Shown here: positions 33,823 through 44,740 of the stretch, one piece after another | How the letters are laid out: the number at the start of each line of letters is the position of its first letter | Numbering within the stretch: the stretch's first letter is position 1 | Assembly: GCA_025266875.1 (NCBI GenBank) | Contig: JALLLT010000014.1 | Location: 682,001 to 746,000 of the forward strand | DNA length: 64,000 nt | From: Fennellomyces sp. T-0311 | Lineage: Eukaryota > Mucoromycota > Mucoromycetes > Mucorales > Lichtheimiaceae | Direction: 5' to 3' | Position numbers and translations under genes: made by a program | Notes under the pieces: generated by a model | What the model was told of the DNA's origin: nothing | The model's database searches: none | The model's input: only the letters and a program-made list of their open reading frames with translations

Positions 33823-36800
33823 CTATCTAGCAGAGTTGTGTCTCAATGTAGGGTCGAAAGTAAGTGGGGATTTTTTGTCCGATTTTGGGTTATGGGGACA
33901 GAAAATATATGTTCTTTCGTTTTCAGATTCGGCACGACCGGCAGAGGATACGATTGACTCGACATCAACAACCATTAGCTTCGGTTGGCTGGATGGTATC
34001 TTGTAAGGCCAATACACGGTCTCGTTCGTTAGATCGCTAGTTACAATTCGGACTGTATTGACAGCAGCAAGCAACCTCTCTTCTTCGCCGTGCTTATGCT
34101 GAAAGAAGTATAAAACGTCACCAAAGTACGTAACATCCTCCAACTTCTTACTTCTGGCAGAGCTGTGGTCGGTGTTCAGTCTCACAGATAGGCGAACAAA
34201 AGAGTTATTCTGGGATCTGTTTGCGTGATCCCTACCGAGCTTACTTCCCCAAATATTCTTATCCACCCAAGATCGACTTGCAACTCGAACAAGCTCCTTT
34301 CCTGTTACAGTGACATTTTGGTAGCTGCCAATGCGGTTTGCCCAGTAGAATGCAAGAGCATCGTTTAGGCCCAAGGTATCAACACTCTTTGCATCGAATG
34401 AACCCCACAGCTCTTTTTTCGCTTTGATCATCTCATCCAGGTATCACTTCTTGCTGTCGTCGAGGCTTTTTATCACCATTGCTGTTTCGTTGAACGTATC
34501 TGATAGCAGCGAGAGCTACTACTACATTTTGCGAATTTGCTGCTGGATCGTTCTTTGATGTAATGTTTCGCTTGATCTAGCCTATTGCTCGTTCCATTGC
34601 GAAGGCTGCGTATACCGGCAACGGTCCCATGAACTGGATCACTTTGTGCACATGTGTAAGATAGTGCTGGGATATCGTAAAAACCTTAACACTGATTTTT
34701 CCTTCATTATGGAATTTAAGAGGAGCTCGGTGCCAGCGGAGGGAATGGTTCTTGATTTCCTTAATGTCTTCTGTAGTCTTTTCGACGGCATGCAAGGTTG
34801 TAAACGGTTACCAATGACTTTGCTGCTTCTTTCGCATCTGAATTATGGATGTACTCCAATACTAACGTTGGCACAATGCAGCGCATGAAGTAAATCCATT
34901 CGACAGCTTTGTAGAACCCTGATTTCGTAGAAACGTCTCCACAAATACCAGGAAATCCACTGGGTACTAGTGATCTGGATTTCTCCATGCTCGCACCGAT
35001 TTTCGACAGTATCGCTGGTCGTAAGTAAAACGGATTGTTCGTCTTCCCGAATACTCCTTTCAAAAGCTTGTAAAACTGCTTTCCGATGCCTGGAGCAAGT
35101 AAATGCATCGAATCTATCGGATAGAAGAATGGGCCATGAAATGTTGGCAAGGTTGCCAAAAGAGATCCTCGCATATCCTTAAGTTCGGTTACTGTACTTT
35201 CGTCTGCACGTATATCCTCCATTGGCGAATCATTGCCACTCGAATCGTCTGTGTCAGATCTTTCCTCTCCAGACTCATATTCGCCAAACTGACTAGGATT
35301 TTCATATGCTGGTCCAGTCGGAAGGTAACTCTGGTTTTTGCGTATAGAAGGCATAGGGACACCGTTCGGCGGAGGCAAGAATACCATTCGTTTCTCTTTC
35401 CTTTCGCCATAAATTTCGCAGAATCGACAGCCATAGCGCGCCATATGTCCTCTGTGCCCACAGATCTTGGCCAATGCTGGTATGTCGCCACCTGCGAATA
35501 GAAGCACTGCCTTAAAATCAATCTGCTGGTTGTCCTCTGTTTTGACTGACATTCCATTCGTGCCTAGTACTGTAAGCTCTTCCAGAATCGGCGATAGAAA
35601 GCTGTATAGATCTTTTGGTTGTTTGCGACCAGGTATGACACATGCTTGAAGCATATATTTGTTTTCGTAGCAGATGGACGGTGGAAGATTGAAAATGATG
35701 AAGTGAAAAACTGTCATCGATCTTCCAGCGTTTTTGAACGGGTTGAAGCCATCCGTATACATACCCAGGTGGATTCTTCTGTCATCAACGCGCCCATACT
35801 GCTTTAGTAGTTTGAAGCTCTCACCATCAAAAATATCAGTTTTTGCACCTTCACCATTCGATGCACTGGGTGTCAAGTATTGCCTTGCATCTTTGTCGTT
35901 CAAAACGAGTGCTAGTTGCTTCGCCAAGGATAAATACTTCATCTGCTGGTATGGCTTCAGAAGAGATTTATCCTTGTATCGATCTTCCTTGCAATATTCG
36001 CATATTTCGTCAGGATTGTTGCGCTCTCTGGAGAACAAGACACAACCAGTGCGGCACATGTCGCGAGCGTCAGGCTGGATCGGGTACTGCTTTAAAAGTT
36101 GATCTTTTGCCTTGTAGTTACTGGGTAGTAGTGGGAGGTGGCCACAGATATACTCATTGATAAGGTCAGTCATCTTTTCCATGAACCGTCGTGGAACCTT
36201 GTGCTCCAAAGCAACCTGGTGCAAATCAATGCTGAGTTTCACATTCTTTTCAATCCCTACTTTCAGGTGCGAGAAGTCGAAAGTTGGAGGCAGATTTGGG
36301 TTATTCGGTGGCGATGGATCGACTGGTACTTCAGGCGTATCGTCGTACTCTTCAGTCTCGGATTCCATGCCTGAGAATACCTCTTCCTCATCTTCCAGAT
36401 GCATAAACTCGTCGTCGTTATCATCTTCGTCGTCTCTGTCGCGTTCGTTGCCGTTTCCTTCTGCAACACCGCTTTCGCTCGTGTCATCCATAGTGTTGGC
36501 CTGAACCTGATCTTATTCAGTGATACCAGGGTTGTGTGGCCAGGGATTCCACTCCATATCATCGTAGTCGTCAAAGTCCTGATGATAGTCATTGGAGTAC
36601 GGCGAAGCGACCTCGTCCTCATCAGTTTCCATCGCCTCGGACGTTGGCTCCTATTTGGAATTTCAATGTTTCTGTAAAAGGACGTATAAGACGATCAACG
36701 TACATTAGATTGTCTGACCCCATGAACTACAGCGTCGATTCTCTCGTAAATGAGCCGGGCCATTTCTTCGCCGCATTGTTGCAAATGCTGGGTTCTCAAT

Positions 36801-36865
36801 GTAGTCGCGTTATTGAACTCGTCCTTGCAGAAGTCGCATCGGTACTTAAAGCTTTTAGGTGACAT
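33823..36865 (-). pseudogene. tnp2-type (CACTA) transposase, element 1, disrupted
   Basis: A first exon (from 36865) encodes a C2HC zinc finger: YRCDFCKDEFNNATTLRTQH followed by LQQC. A very acidic region follows, then the 576-aa main frame (34761-36491). It has the tnp2 block IHLGMYTDGFNPFKNAG, FNLPPSICYENKYMLQACVI, PGRKQPKDLYSFLSPILEEL, HMARYGCRFC and YPIDSMHLLAPGIG. Downstream pieces in other frames carry HYLTHVHKVIQFMGPLPVYA with MERAIG, then (33823-34431) LEDVTYFGDVLYFFQHKHGE. Lesions are a frameshift near 34790, a TAG at 34577-34579 right after MERAIG, a further frame change and TGA near 34450, and a stop after HNPGITE at about 36507 unless a 27-nt intron removes it. It is diverged but recognisable, and non-functional. 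Confidence 0.8.
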
Positions 36866-37183
36866 GGTAAAGGGATCGAAAAGTAAAATTTAATTGATAT
36901 CAGACGCGTCCAAGATATGTTTTTTTTAGGCGGACAGAAAATTGTATTTCCACCTTCGTCAAATTGTATACAATTATACACTCCCACCCAACTCAGCGGG
37001 ACGCGAAAATTATAGCATATATAAGTTCCGTCAGAGCGTCAGAGCTCCCTATGGTTTCCCGTTTCCTTTTACTTTCATGATCTTTTATTGTCGACGAGTG
37101 TTCAGCACTTGACAATGAAAGATACATGATTGAACGCAAATGCAATTCCGGTGCCGGATTTTGTAAGATCCGGTAAAGATGGC
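36866..37183. other. flank of element 1
   Basis: Short AT-rich stretch between the transposase start and the repeat array. No gene was seen. Confidence 0.4.
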
Positions 37184-38000
37184 GAAGGAGTCCCCCAAAA
37201 TCCGTCGTGACGTTGGGAGGTACTGATCATCGTGTCGGGTCCTAAGTGATGGCGGAGGACTTGTTGCCGTGGACAAGGATAGCACCCGTCAGTAGCGCTG
37301 CCATCTTTGCTTTTGTGTTCCTTTCTTTTTTTCTCTTACTCCTCTCTTTCTTTTCTTTTTTTCTCTTACTTTCTTTTTTTTTCTCTTGATTCTCTCTTTC
37401 CTCTTTCAAATCGCTTCGTAGCGGAATTCTGGCAAAGGAGTCCCCCAAAATCCATCGTGACGTTGGGAGGTACTGACCGTAGTGTCGGGCCCTAAGTGGT
37501 GATGGAGGCCTCGTTACCACGGACGAGGATGTCACAACCCATCAGTAGCGCTGCCAGAATTTTTGGTTGAAAGTGTGCTTTCTTGAAGGTAATGACCGGG
37601 TGTATTTCATCACATGAACATGCCACTAATGACACATCTTTATGCTACCGGCGAGAACGTCTCTGGACTTTATTCGAGACACAAGGGCATCCAGATTGTG
37701 ACTCGATGCCTTCTATTCTTCTTCCTCTTCATCATCATCTTCCTCTTTCCAATCACTTCGTAAAGGGAATTCTGGTTTAGGAATCCTCCAAAGATGACAG
37801 TGTCTTCGGAGGTACCAATGACAGTGTTGGGCCCTAAGTGATGATGGGGTCCTCGCTACCGGACGAGAATGTCAACCCATCAGTAGCACTGCCAGAATTT
37901 TTGGTTGAAAGTGTGCTTTCTTGAAGGTAATGACCGGGTGTATTTCATCACATGAACATACCATTAATGACACATCTTTATGCTACCGGTGAGAGACCTA
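37184..38000. repeat. three diverged copies of a ~335-bp repeat with pyrimidine tracts
   Basis: Copies begin near 37184, 37431 and 37766. Shared words are GGAGTCCCCCAAAATCC, GTCGTGACGTTGGGAGGTAC, GTCGGGCCCTAAGTG and CAGTAGCGCTGCCAGAAT. In copies 2 and 3 these are followed by TTTTTGGTTGAAAGTGTGCT, TGACCGGGTGTATTTCATCA and CACATCTTTATGCTACCGG. Each later copy is preceded by a C/T-only tract (37310-37405 and 37705-37745) and then TTCAAATCGCTTCGTA or a close variant. The first copy is shorter. Period is about 335 bp between copies 2 and 3. Confidence 0.8.
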
Positions 38001-39180
38001 TTCGATACGCGCAGGCATCCAGCCTATGACATGCAGCCTATATTTCAGCGATTTTCTGTAAATTCTATAAATATATGCAATGTATGGTTTACTCTTTTGC
38101 TTCTCGATGACCAAAACAAATGTGGGTATATGAGTGTGTGGGTGTTGCTGAGCCATGTATAAATAACTTTTTTTTTTTGGTACGGCGAGATGCAGCGTAT
38201 GGCAGTCATACTGTATATACAGAGCTTGCTGGATTCGGTAACTCTTTTAAATGGCATCACGGCTAGCCCAAAGACGGAGCTCTACCCTTGGCTTGGACAG
38301 TGAAACTATACGAGGGTGAACTAGGGTAACGATTATGCTGGAGCACACTCCGCAAAGAACATGGCAAAGTAACCGCTGAAGCATAGGACATTGACGTAAA
38401 GCTTTAGTTATCAAGTTCATAATGCGGCAGCGAAGTTTGGAAGAATACGTCGAGGCGGTCACGGTAGTAACACGCTTTGTTACAGTTATTCAATGTGGAT
38501 GGTATGTTCGTCTACAATGGCATATATGCCTGCTTTATACTATATTGTTAAGCCGGAGCAAACAGTGCCACAAACGAAAACAGCTGGCGAGCGCTGATCC
38601 GCATCCGAAGGCAACCTATCTGACACACTTTGAGCTGTCAATTGAAAAAGATGCACTTCCAGACGAGAGTGAGCGCGTACGTACTACTTTTAATTATTTG
38701 GTTTTAACGCTCTCACCTTAGTATAGTGGCACCACGACGGTGTCGATGCGACTTTGAAGTTGAATAACTTCTGCTGCGAACCCGTAGCGAAGCTTGATCC
38801 GAATACAATTTCCAGTGTTGTGGAGCCGACATGAGCGTGGTGCTAAGCATCCGCTGGTCGAGAGTGTCGGGATCAAAGCCAAGGATTTGCCAATCATGAC
38901 GAATAAATCCAAGCAAAAGGATTTAAACGGACAGTTCATTCTATTTCTGCACCTTTTGACGCTGTTTCTTCTAGTCCACTCCTGCTGTTTTCGATTTATT
39001 TGCGCTTCAAAAGCGGGAAGCATACTTACGTTGGCCAAACTTGAACCTGTAATGCTTTAATCGATACAGTCGAGGCATCTTGCCTTCCAAATGTAACGGA
39101 TCTTATCGTGGATTATACGTACCATGCATAGACCTGGATGACCACAAACGTCTTAAAAGTGGACATGATATTTGTTTAAT
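38001..39180. other. non-coding or decayed sequence
   Basis: Frames such as 38422-38721 (plus) and 38718-39038 (minus) have no recognisable motif. No gene is claimed. Confidence 0.4.
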
Positions 39181-39382
39181 AGGGGAGTTCAGTGAACATC
39201 CATAAGATCATAAATACGTATAAGAAAAACATTTTCCATATGAGTGTCATTGCACTTTTCTTTGATTGTTTCATAAAAAGTTTATGTTGCAATTGTTAGG
39301 TACTGTTTGGAAGGCATAAAAGGACAGCCAGCTTAACAATTTTTTATGCTTATGTTCTTATGGGGATTCACTGAACTCCTCT
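39181..39382. mobile_element. MITE candidate, 202 bp, with ~32-bp terminal inverted repeats
   Basis: The left end AGGGGAGTTCAGTGAAC continues through CATAAGATCATA. The right end is its reverse complement with a few mismatches (TATGTTCTTATGG, TTCACTGAACTCCTCT). AAT flanks both ends (39178-39180 and 39383-39385). Non-coding inside. Confidence 0.65.
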
Positions 39383-40251
39383 AATATTCGTCAATCATAT
39401 CTAGCATGGTCCATAAAGTGAAGGTCTCAGACCGCTAAATAAGGCCAGGTTCGACTGGAGATAAGTACGATTGGTATGTACTTTCTGCATCCCGTTTTTG
39501 CACATCATCACTTTTTGCATCAAGCTTCCGCCGAACCCGCTCAGTATTTGAGGCATATCACCCATGATTATTGCGTACCATCAGCTTTTGCAGTGTATAT
39601 TCTGGGAAGCCGTTTGTGCAAAATGCAAAGCTCCACTGTATCGAAAACACCCGTGAGTACGATATTGGCTGTTGTATCAGGTGATCAAGCAGTATATACA
39701 CAAGTTCTGAGGTATCTCAATGACAATCAAAAGTTGACGGACTCTTGACATTCAGGGGGTAAGTGTTCTGCGGAATGAGACACACGTATGAGCCTTCTTT
39801 ATACGTACGTACAGCTGGCAGACGTTTTTTCTTCTGGAACTATGTTGTACCCGTCACCGAAAACTCTTCCAAGGCAACGACACAAATACGACTGGGGCCT
39901 AGCATCATTCTATGTACGATCGATGATTCATATTCATATACAACCTAAACGCCCAGTATTATATGTAGATACAACGGTACCGAATTGTACGGCTACGTAG
40001 GTAAAGTCAAGGCCGGACATAAAACGTCCATTGATTGATCCTCGCCATGTGTCAAATAGTCACGTACGAGTCTAATCTCTACACAGTAAAACTTTAAGAA
40101 GGGTTCCTGAACGTGAAGCTTCTATGCAATTGGCGTTGGTCATTTCTATATCTAATACGTAAATGGTCCTTTTATCTGATACTATGGAATCCTGAAATCA
40201 ATAGCATTTCAACTTCCATTAACACGAAAGCAATGCCATAGTTAAAGTTCA
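39383..40251. other. non-coding or decayed sequence
   Basis: Two small plus frames (39476-39748 and 39788-40000) lack known motifs. Nothing else was recognised. Confidence 0.4.
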
Positions 40252-40398
40252 CACCTCAGGAAAAAAAATTCAGAAGACGTTCAGACATTCGTAAAATATT
40301 CAGTGGCAAATTCAGTCGTTCAAAAAAAAATTCAAAGAATATTCAGAGATAAAAAGACTAAATACTTTAGCTTTACCGTATATATTGCAATTTATAAT

Positions 40399-40589
40399 CT
40401 ATAGGCAAATCTTCATTTGATGAACTATTCTTACGCACCCAGTACACGTATTGCCTTGTATCCGATCCTTGTGCACGTCCAGCAAACCCAGCTATGTCGT
40501 TTATGTCCACAACAACGTACTTTGATGCTCCAGATTCTGTCATATACGGATACGGGCCATTGATGTTTGTAGTGCGGTAGAGCTCGAGT
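40399..40589 (-). pseudogene. C-terminal fragment of a tnp2/CACTA transposase
   Basis: The minus strand reads YPYMTESGASKYVVVDINDI, then AGFAGRAQGSDTRQYVYWVR. This aligns with YKIPSSQPKLMVVDVESIVS and SAGRAESENERTYIFCP of element 1. Only the tail of the transposase remains; the rest would have run into what is now the plus-strand AT-hook ORF. Confidence 0.6.
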
Positions 40590-40636
40590 TAGGAGCTTTG
40601 TAAACAGTTACTAAGAGAATGTCGTTCATTTCGCAG

Positions 40637-41014
40637 TCAAGGCACATGCAATGTAATCGACCAGCAAACATATGATGATGTAGTACATGAGCTGCGCGTG
40701 GATGCTCACGACTTCGAAGCTATGCTGTCCAGTGACGATGAGGACGAACCTTTGGTCGGACGCACGAAACCTCGAAACGAGCATCAAGAATTGGAACCAG
40801 TTGCCAACGTCAAGGGCAAGAGCAAGACAGCAAAAGGTTGTATTGCAAGTAACTACAAATGGATATCATCTTTACACTACTATTTTATAGGAAACGTACA
40901 GAAAAAAAAGCGTGGTCGACCCGCGAAGGCGGTCAAAATGGCGAGGATGGCAATGGCAGAAGAAGTACCAGCACCAAACAAACGCTCCAAGAAAGCCACT
41001 GCTAAACAAAACTG
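40637..41014 (+). CDS. acidic and AT-hook protein fragment
   Basis: Frame entered by an acceptor near 40637 (CGCAG) and read as CNVIDQQTYDDVVHELRVDA, then AMLSSDDEDEPL. After a possible intron (about 40843-40891) it continues KKKRGRPAKAVKMARM to the stop at 41013-41015. KRGRPAK is a classical AT-hook minor-groove binding core, and the tail KRSKKATAKQN is basic. No upstream exon with a start codon was found, so it is partial. Its acidic-then-basic design resembles the accessory ORF of element 1 and the minus-strand relic at 42688-43010. The function is not known. Confidence 0.4.
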
Positions 41015-41184
41015 AATGTGCAATGCGATGAATATGCTTTAATAAAGATGGCAATACCAATGGTTATGAGTAAAAGCAATATGTATATAATGGATCCCAT
41101 TAGCTATTATCCTGTATTCAGAAAGAATTCAGAAAGAATTCAAGTCAAGTCCAGGAAAAATTCAAAAAGTATTTTTCTGAGGTG

Positions 41185-42687
41185 GTTGCTTTCGAATTAG
41201 CTGGATACTACCGGACAGAGATAAGGCTTTTGACGGTAGTTAAGCAATCACCACGAAAATGTTTTTGGATATATATGAATAAAGGTAAATATATATAAAA
41301 AAAAGATATGGATAAGTGTAAAAAAATATATATGTATTAAAATGATTGGTAAATATAAAAAATATACAGAGACAAAGAATAGATAGTGGGCATAGGGCAT
41401 AGGAATAAAAAGAAGTCGTACAATATAGGAAAGACAGAACATAACTTCTTGTATATTTTTGTGAATCTACTCCAAATGAATTCTCGTGAAAATGAAAATT
41501 CACGAAACTTTTGGCCTATATATCACATATCTGGGCTTCAGTAAAAAATCTACAGTTGATCGTGTTAACTTACCAGATTGGGACACGCATCATCCGTGTC
41601 AGCATACCAGACACGACTCCTCTGGTCGGCTCTGGCCAGCAGGGCCTACATATGGACCGTATGCCAGGTATGGAGAGAGGGGGGGGGGTGATCCAGTGCT
41701 CGGAAGCAATCACTAATCTGTTTTGAAGGTCGTACTACTCATGGGAATGAATAACTTGCCGCTTGGTTCTTGGTCATTGCAAAGGCTAAAGAAAAAAAAG
41801 GGAGCAGTCTTGGTACGCTGCTTTTTTTATGTTCCCATTGCTGCACTTTTTGGTTTCACTTATGCAACCTGCTATTCTTTTATCACTTTGCTGATATGAA
41901 CATCCGATTGGCTCCAAACCCAGGATGAATCACTGCTACTAAAATAAAGTAGAGTGTGTTCGTGGCCGTACGTAAATAATGTAGTGTGCATCTGGAACTC
42001 GTTTATTACACAACGCAAAGAATATCACACTTTTAAACCATAATTTACAGCGTATCATCAGTTTCCGATGGTCAATGATTGTAGCGGGCCATATTTCCCT
42101 CCACTAAAAAGCTTTCGCATCAAACTCGGACTTGCATTTCTTGATACATACACAGGATGATCCATCAGGGTTGAAGCAATTTTGATTAAGTCAACACAAA
42201 GCCAAGCAAGCGGTAGCGTCCATTTTATGAGAGTTGAAGGTCGTGGAACCTTGTATCTGAAGGGTTACATCGAACCGTGCCTTTATGACATGAGCGTAGC
42301 TGAACACTTCATAGGCAGGTTTAGGTAAGACATGACGAAACAATAAGCGTAGCTCGACACTTCATAGGCTGTCTACGTAAGACATAAAGACCAGCTCGGC
42401 CGTCCATTCACCTTCAGGCCCAGATACTTCAAGCCCGCCAAACTTTTGCAAGCATTTTCACGAAAACCTTCTCCAGAATTCTAGACTTTTCAAGCGTTTG
42501 CCTTCCTTTTTCGCCTTTTTCAACGTAAGCAGCTCTTGAATTGTGATTAAAACGTATGCTTTTTTTTATGAATAAAGAATTCACGGTAATACCTCATGCT
42601 GGTTCTTATGATCTCGCTTTATTGCTATCTACTATTTATGCTCTCATAATCCTTTTTTATTGCTATGCATATACTATTACGATATAC
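41185..42687. other. AT-rich non-coding stretch with short repeats
   Basis: Strong A/T simple-sequence character at 41270-41460, a G9-like run near 41685 and a short tandem duplication at 42293-42385. No gene was seen. Confidence 0.5.
42293..42385. repeat. imperfect ~40-bp tandem duplication
   Basis: AGCGTAGCTGAACACTTCAT with GTAAGACAT at its end (42293-42333) is repeated as AGCGTAGCTCGACACTTCAT with GTAAGACAT (42346-42385), 12 bp apart. Confidence 0.75.
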
Positions 42688-43010
42688 TCATACAGACGCT
42701 TTCTTTCGCTTGGCCTGTCCGCCTCGTTTCTTCTTCGTAGGAGTAAGTCTAATAGATTTAGTCAGTAGCACTATACCTGGTGATGCCAAATCAAGCCATA
42801 CCTCTCTTCCTCATCGGAATAGGATTCCGATCTGTTAGCATCTCCTTGGCGCCCTCCATTTTCCCTGCTATCAACGATCAGCTGAGCATTCCGCCGTTTG
42901 TAACCTCTTTTATACCGTACCCGTCGGGTATCTTTAGACTCTTTTGGCTACGTAGTACTCTATTTGTCTTTACGTATGTTTTGCGAGGCCGGCCAACAAC
43001 TCTAAGGGAA
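42688..43010 (-). pseudogene. AT-hook/basic protein relic
   Basis: The minus strand reads LRVVGRPRKTYVKTNRVL (AT-hook core GRPRK) up to a TGA near 42882. In another frame it continues as an acidic stretch (SESYSDEEERYG). A last piece, after a possible intron, reads TPTKKKRGGQAKRKKASV to the stop at 42688-42690. Frame breaks make an intact gene unlikely. It may be the 3' part of the gene whose 5' exons lie at 43860-44706. Confidence 0.35.
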
Positions 43011-43859
43011 TCATATTAGCTTATCAACAATATCCATAGGAATAACCTTACGTTTTTGTTCCGCTGATCTCAAGAGATAGACCATTACTGCGATATATAA
43101 ACAGTGTCAGTAACGTTTACCAATCCCAGCAATATAATTTACACTCCCTGTGCCCGATCCTTCTTCTCGAGACTTAAGTTTTCAGTCCTATCAACGTCGC
43201 CTGCGCCTGCATGACCACTTGGTATTGCATATATAGAAGTTGTGAGTAGCTTTATAAATGCATGTCTAAACGGTGTATATCCTTATGCTGCCAATCTTCC
43301 AGATGTCCCATAGTTTCTAATACAACTTGGAGTCAGAGTACATACATACAATCATAATAGTCATCCCAAATATTTACCGTGTGTATTGACTTAAGAACTG
43401 CGCCGAAGAACTTCTGAAATAGAATGTGATAGAGCGGTGTTTAAAAGGATTGTCATTCAATACTTACTGATTTGCCTTGCGGTGGAGATGATCTGCAGAT
43501 ATCGAAGTTAGAATAAGCACAAAATATAGTTATGTCTACAATATTGTGGCAGTGGAGTGGAGTACGCTGTATGCCTAACCGGGTTCACATGATTGGTGCT
43601 ATAGTATAAAGGTGGAAAGAAAGTCGATGCATTTCAGTGTGTCCCATCCGGAATCGCTTCAGTTTACCAGCTACTCACTAACATCTGGGCCGGACTCGAT
43701 CTGTCGATGGAGATGGGTCACTGATTTCTGTACGCTAGCGAATATATCACACGAAAAATACGGTGTTTACTGACCTCGATTATCCCTGCGGACGTGGCAT
43801 GCTGTATGATACACAGTACTATTAGAAATTGATTCCATTGTGATAAGAAGGATCGAAAA
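43011..43859. other. spacer or unresolved introns
   Basis: No convincing coding exon. If the minus-strand exons at 43860-44706 and the basic tail at 42688-43010 belong together, this would be intron and small exons, which I could not trace. Confidence 0.3.
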
Positions 43860-44706
43860 CTACCCAGAGTGGATGTTTTGCTGGAAGGGGCTGAATGGCT
43901 GTTGGAGCAGTCTTGAATAGCTAGTGGTTTGTGGTGGCACTGCCATGCCTGGATAGTGTGAACATTGTGGATCAAATTCTGAACAAGGATAGCTTCTTTG
44001 GTACTTTGGGTCAGGAAAAGTTTGGCTATCGCATTCAACGTCGTGAAGTGTATGACTGTTGGATGTTGTGTACATCAATGGCGAATGGTGTGTTTGTTGC
44101 TGTTCCATATACGTGCCATCCACAGGTTCGAATGTTGACAAAGAGTGTATGGACGAAGATGCTTCCGGTAGCGTACTCGAGGCTCCTGGTCCAGACTGTG
44201 TACCGATCTGAGTCACTTTTGGTGCTCCAGCAGTTGGCGATTCAGACATTCCACTTGACAGTCGGGGAACTCTTTTTGATCCAAGCAGATCCTTTCACAA
44301 AAATGGGATAACAAAAAGCACTATCGTGCAAGGGCATCAGACAATCGACCGGCGAAAAGATAATTATATCGCATATTAAACGAAATAAATAACGCATGCT
44401 ACAAAAGACCGCGGGCTGAAAACGGCAATGCCCAGCTAGCTTCGCATAAGTCGAAACGAACACTATACTTATCCTTAACGACAGCTTCAAAACCGGACAT
44501 TGTTGGCACTGTCTCAGTTTTAAGTTTCGCCCATGTTAGGTTGGGTGCTGCGTCGCCTCGCGATTGTTGACGAACAACCAGGGTGTTGGTGATTTGCTGC
44601 TGTGTCTGGACTAGTATTCTCATGTCGGCGCTCATGTCGTTCATTGCTAATCCGAGCGCGCTGGTTGCGTCCGCCGACTTCTTAGTAACGGCGTCTGTGC
44701 TCTCCA
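43860..44706 (-). CDS. hypothetical protein, partial, S/T/Q-rich
   Basis: Not recognised. The start at 44706 gives MESTDAVTKKSADATSALGL followed by DMRILVQTQQQITNTLVVRQ and a domain with KLKTETVPTMSGFEAVVKDK. After an intron (about 44240-44410) the next exon reads RLSSGMSESPTAGAPKVTQI and continues Ser/Gln/His-rich to QNIHSG at 43860. The start codon is only 34 bp from the divergent start of the tnp2 relic at 44741, as in a shared bidirectional promoter. It could be an accessory ORF of that element or an unrelated gene. Downstream exons are unresolved. Confidence 0.35.
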
Positions 44707-44740
44707 TGTTGGAAGTAACTGCATGAATACGCTCTGCCTT

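Larger units (their letters stand above)
32344..36865 (-). mobile_element. CACTA-type (tnp2 family) DNA transposon relic, element 1
   Basis: Holds a disrupted tnp2-type transposase gene (33823-36865) and an accessory coiled-coil/basic ORF (32344-33572) on the same strand. I could not find matching terminal inverted repeats, so the limits given are only those of the coding relics. Confidence 0.65.
40252..41184. mobile_element. short element with CACCTCAG ends and TTCAG subterminal arrays
   Basis: The left end CACCTCAG (40252-40259) and the right end CTGAGGTG (41177-41184) are inverted. Both run inward into A/T-rich arrays of TTCAG/AAATTC words (about 40260-40350 and 41115-41170). GTT occurs next to both ends, two bases further out on the left. 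Inside are fragments of a tnp2 transposase C-terminus and an AT-hook ORF, so this may be a deletion derivative of a CACTA-like element. Confidence 0.5.

Noticed and set aside
37242..37535. Minus-strand frame rich in Lys/Glu (KKKESKRKKEKK) in the repeat region
   Set aside because: It comes from translating the C/T tract of the repeat; no gene-like context.
38422..39060. Possible genes between the repeat array and the MITE
   Set aside because: Frames on both strands overlap and none shows a motif or clean splice chain.
43860..44311. Plus-strand 126-codon frame over the S/T/Q-rich ORF
   Set aside because: The minus-strand reading has better low-complexity coding character and a possible upstream exon. 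The plus frame is taken as its shadow.
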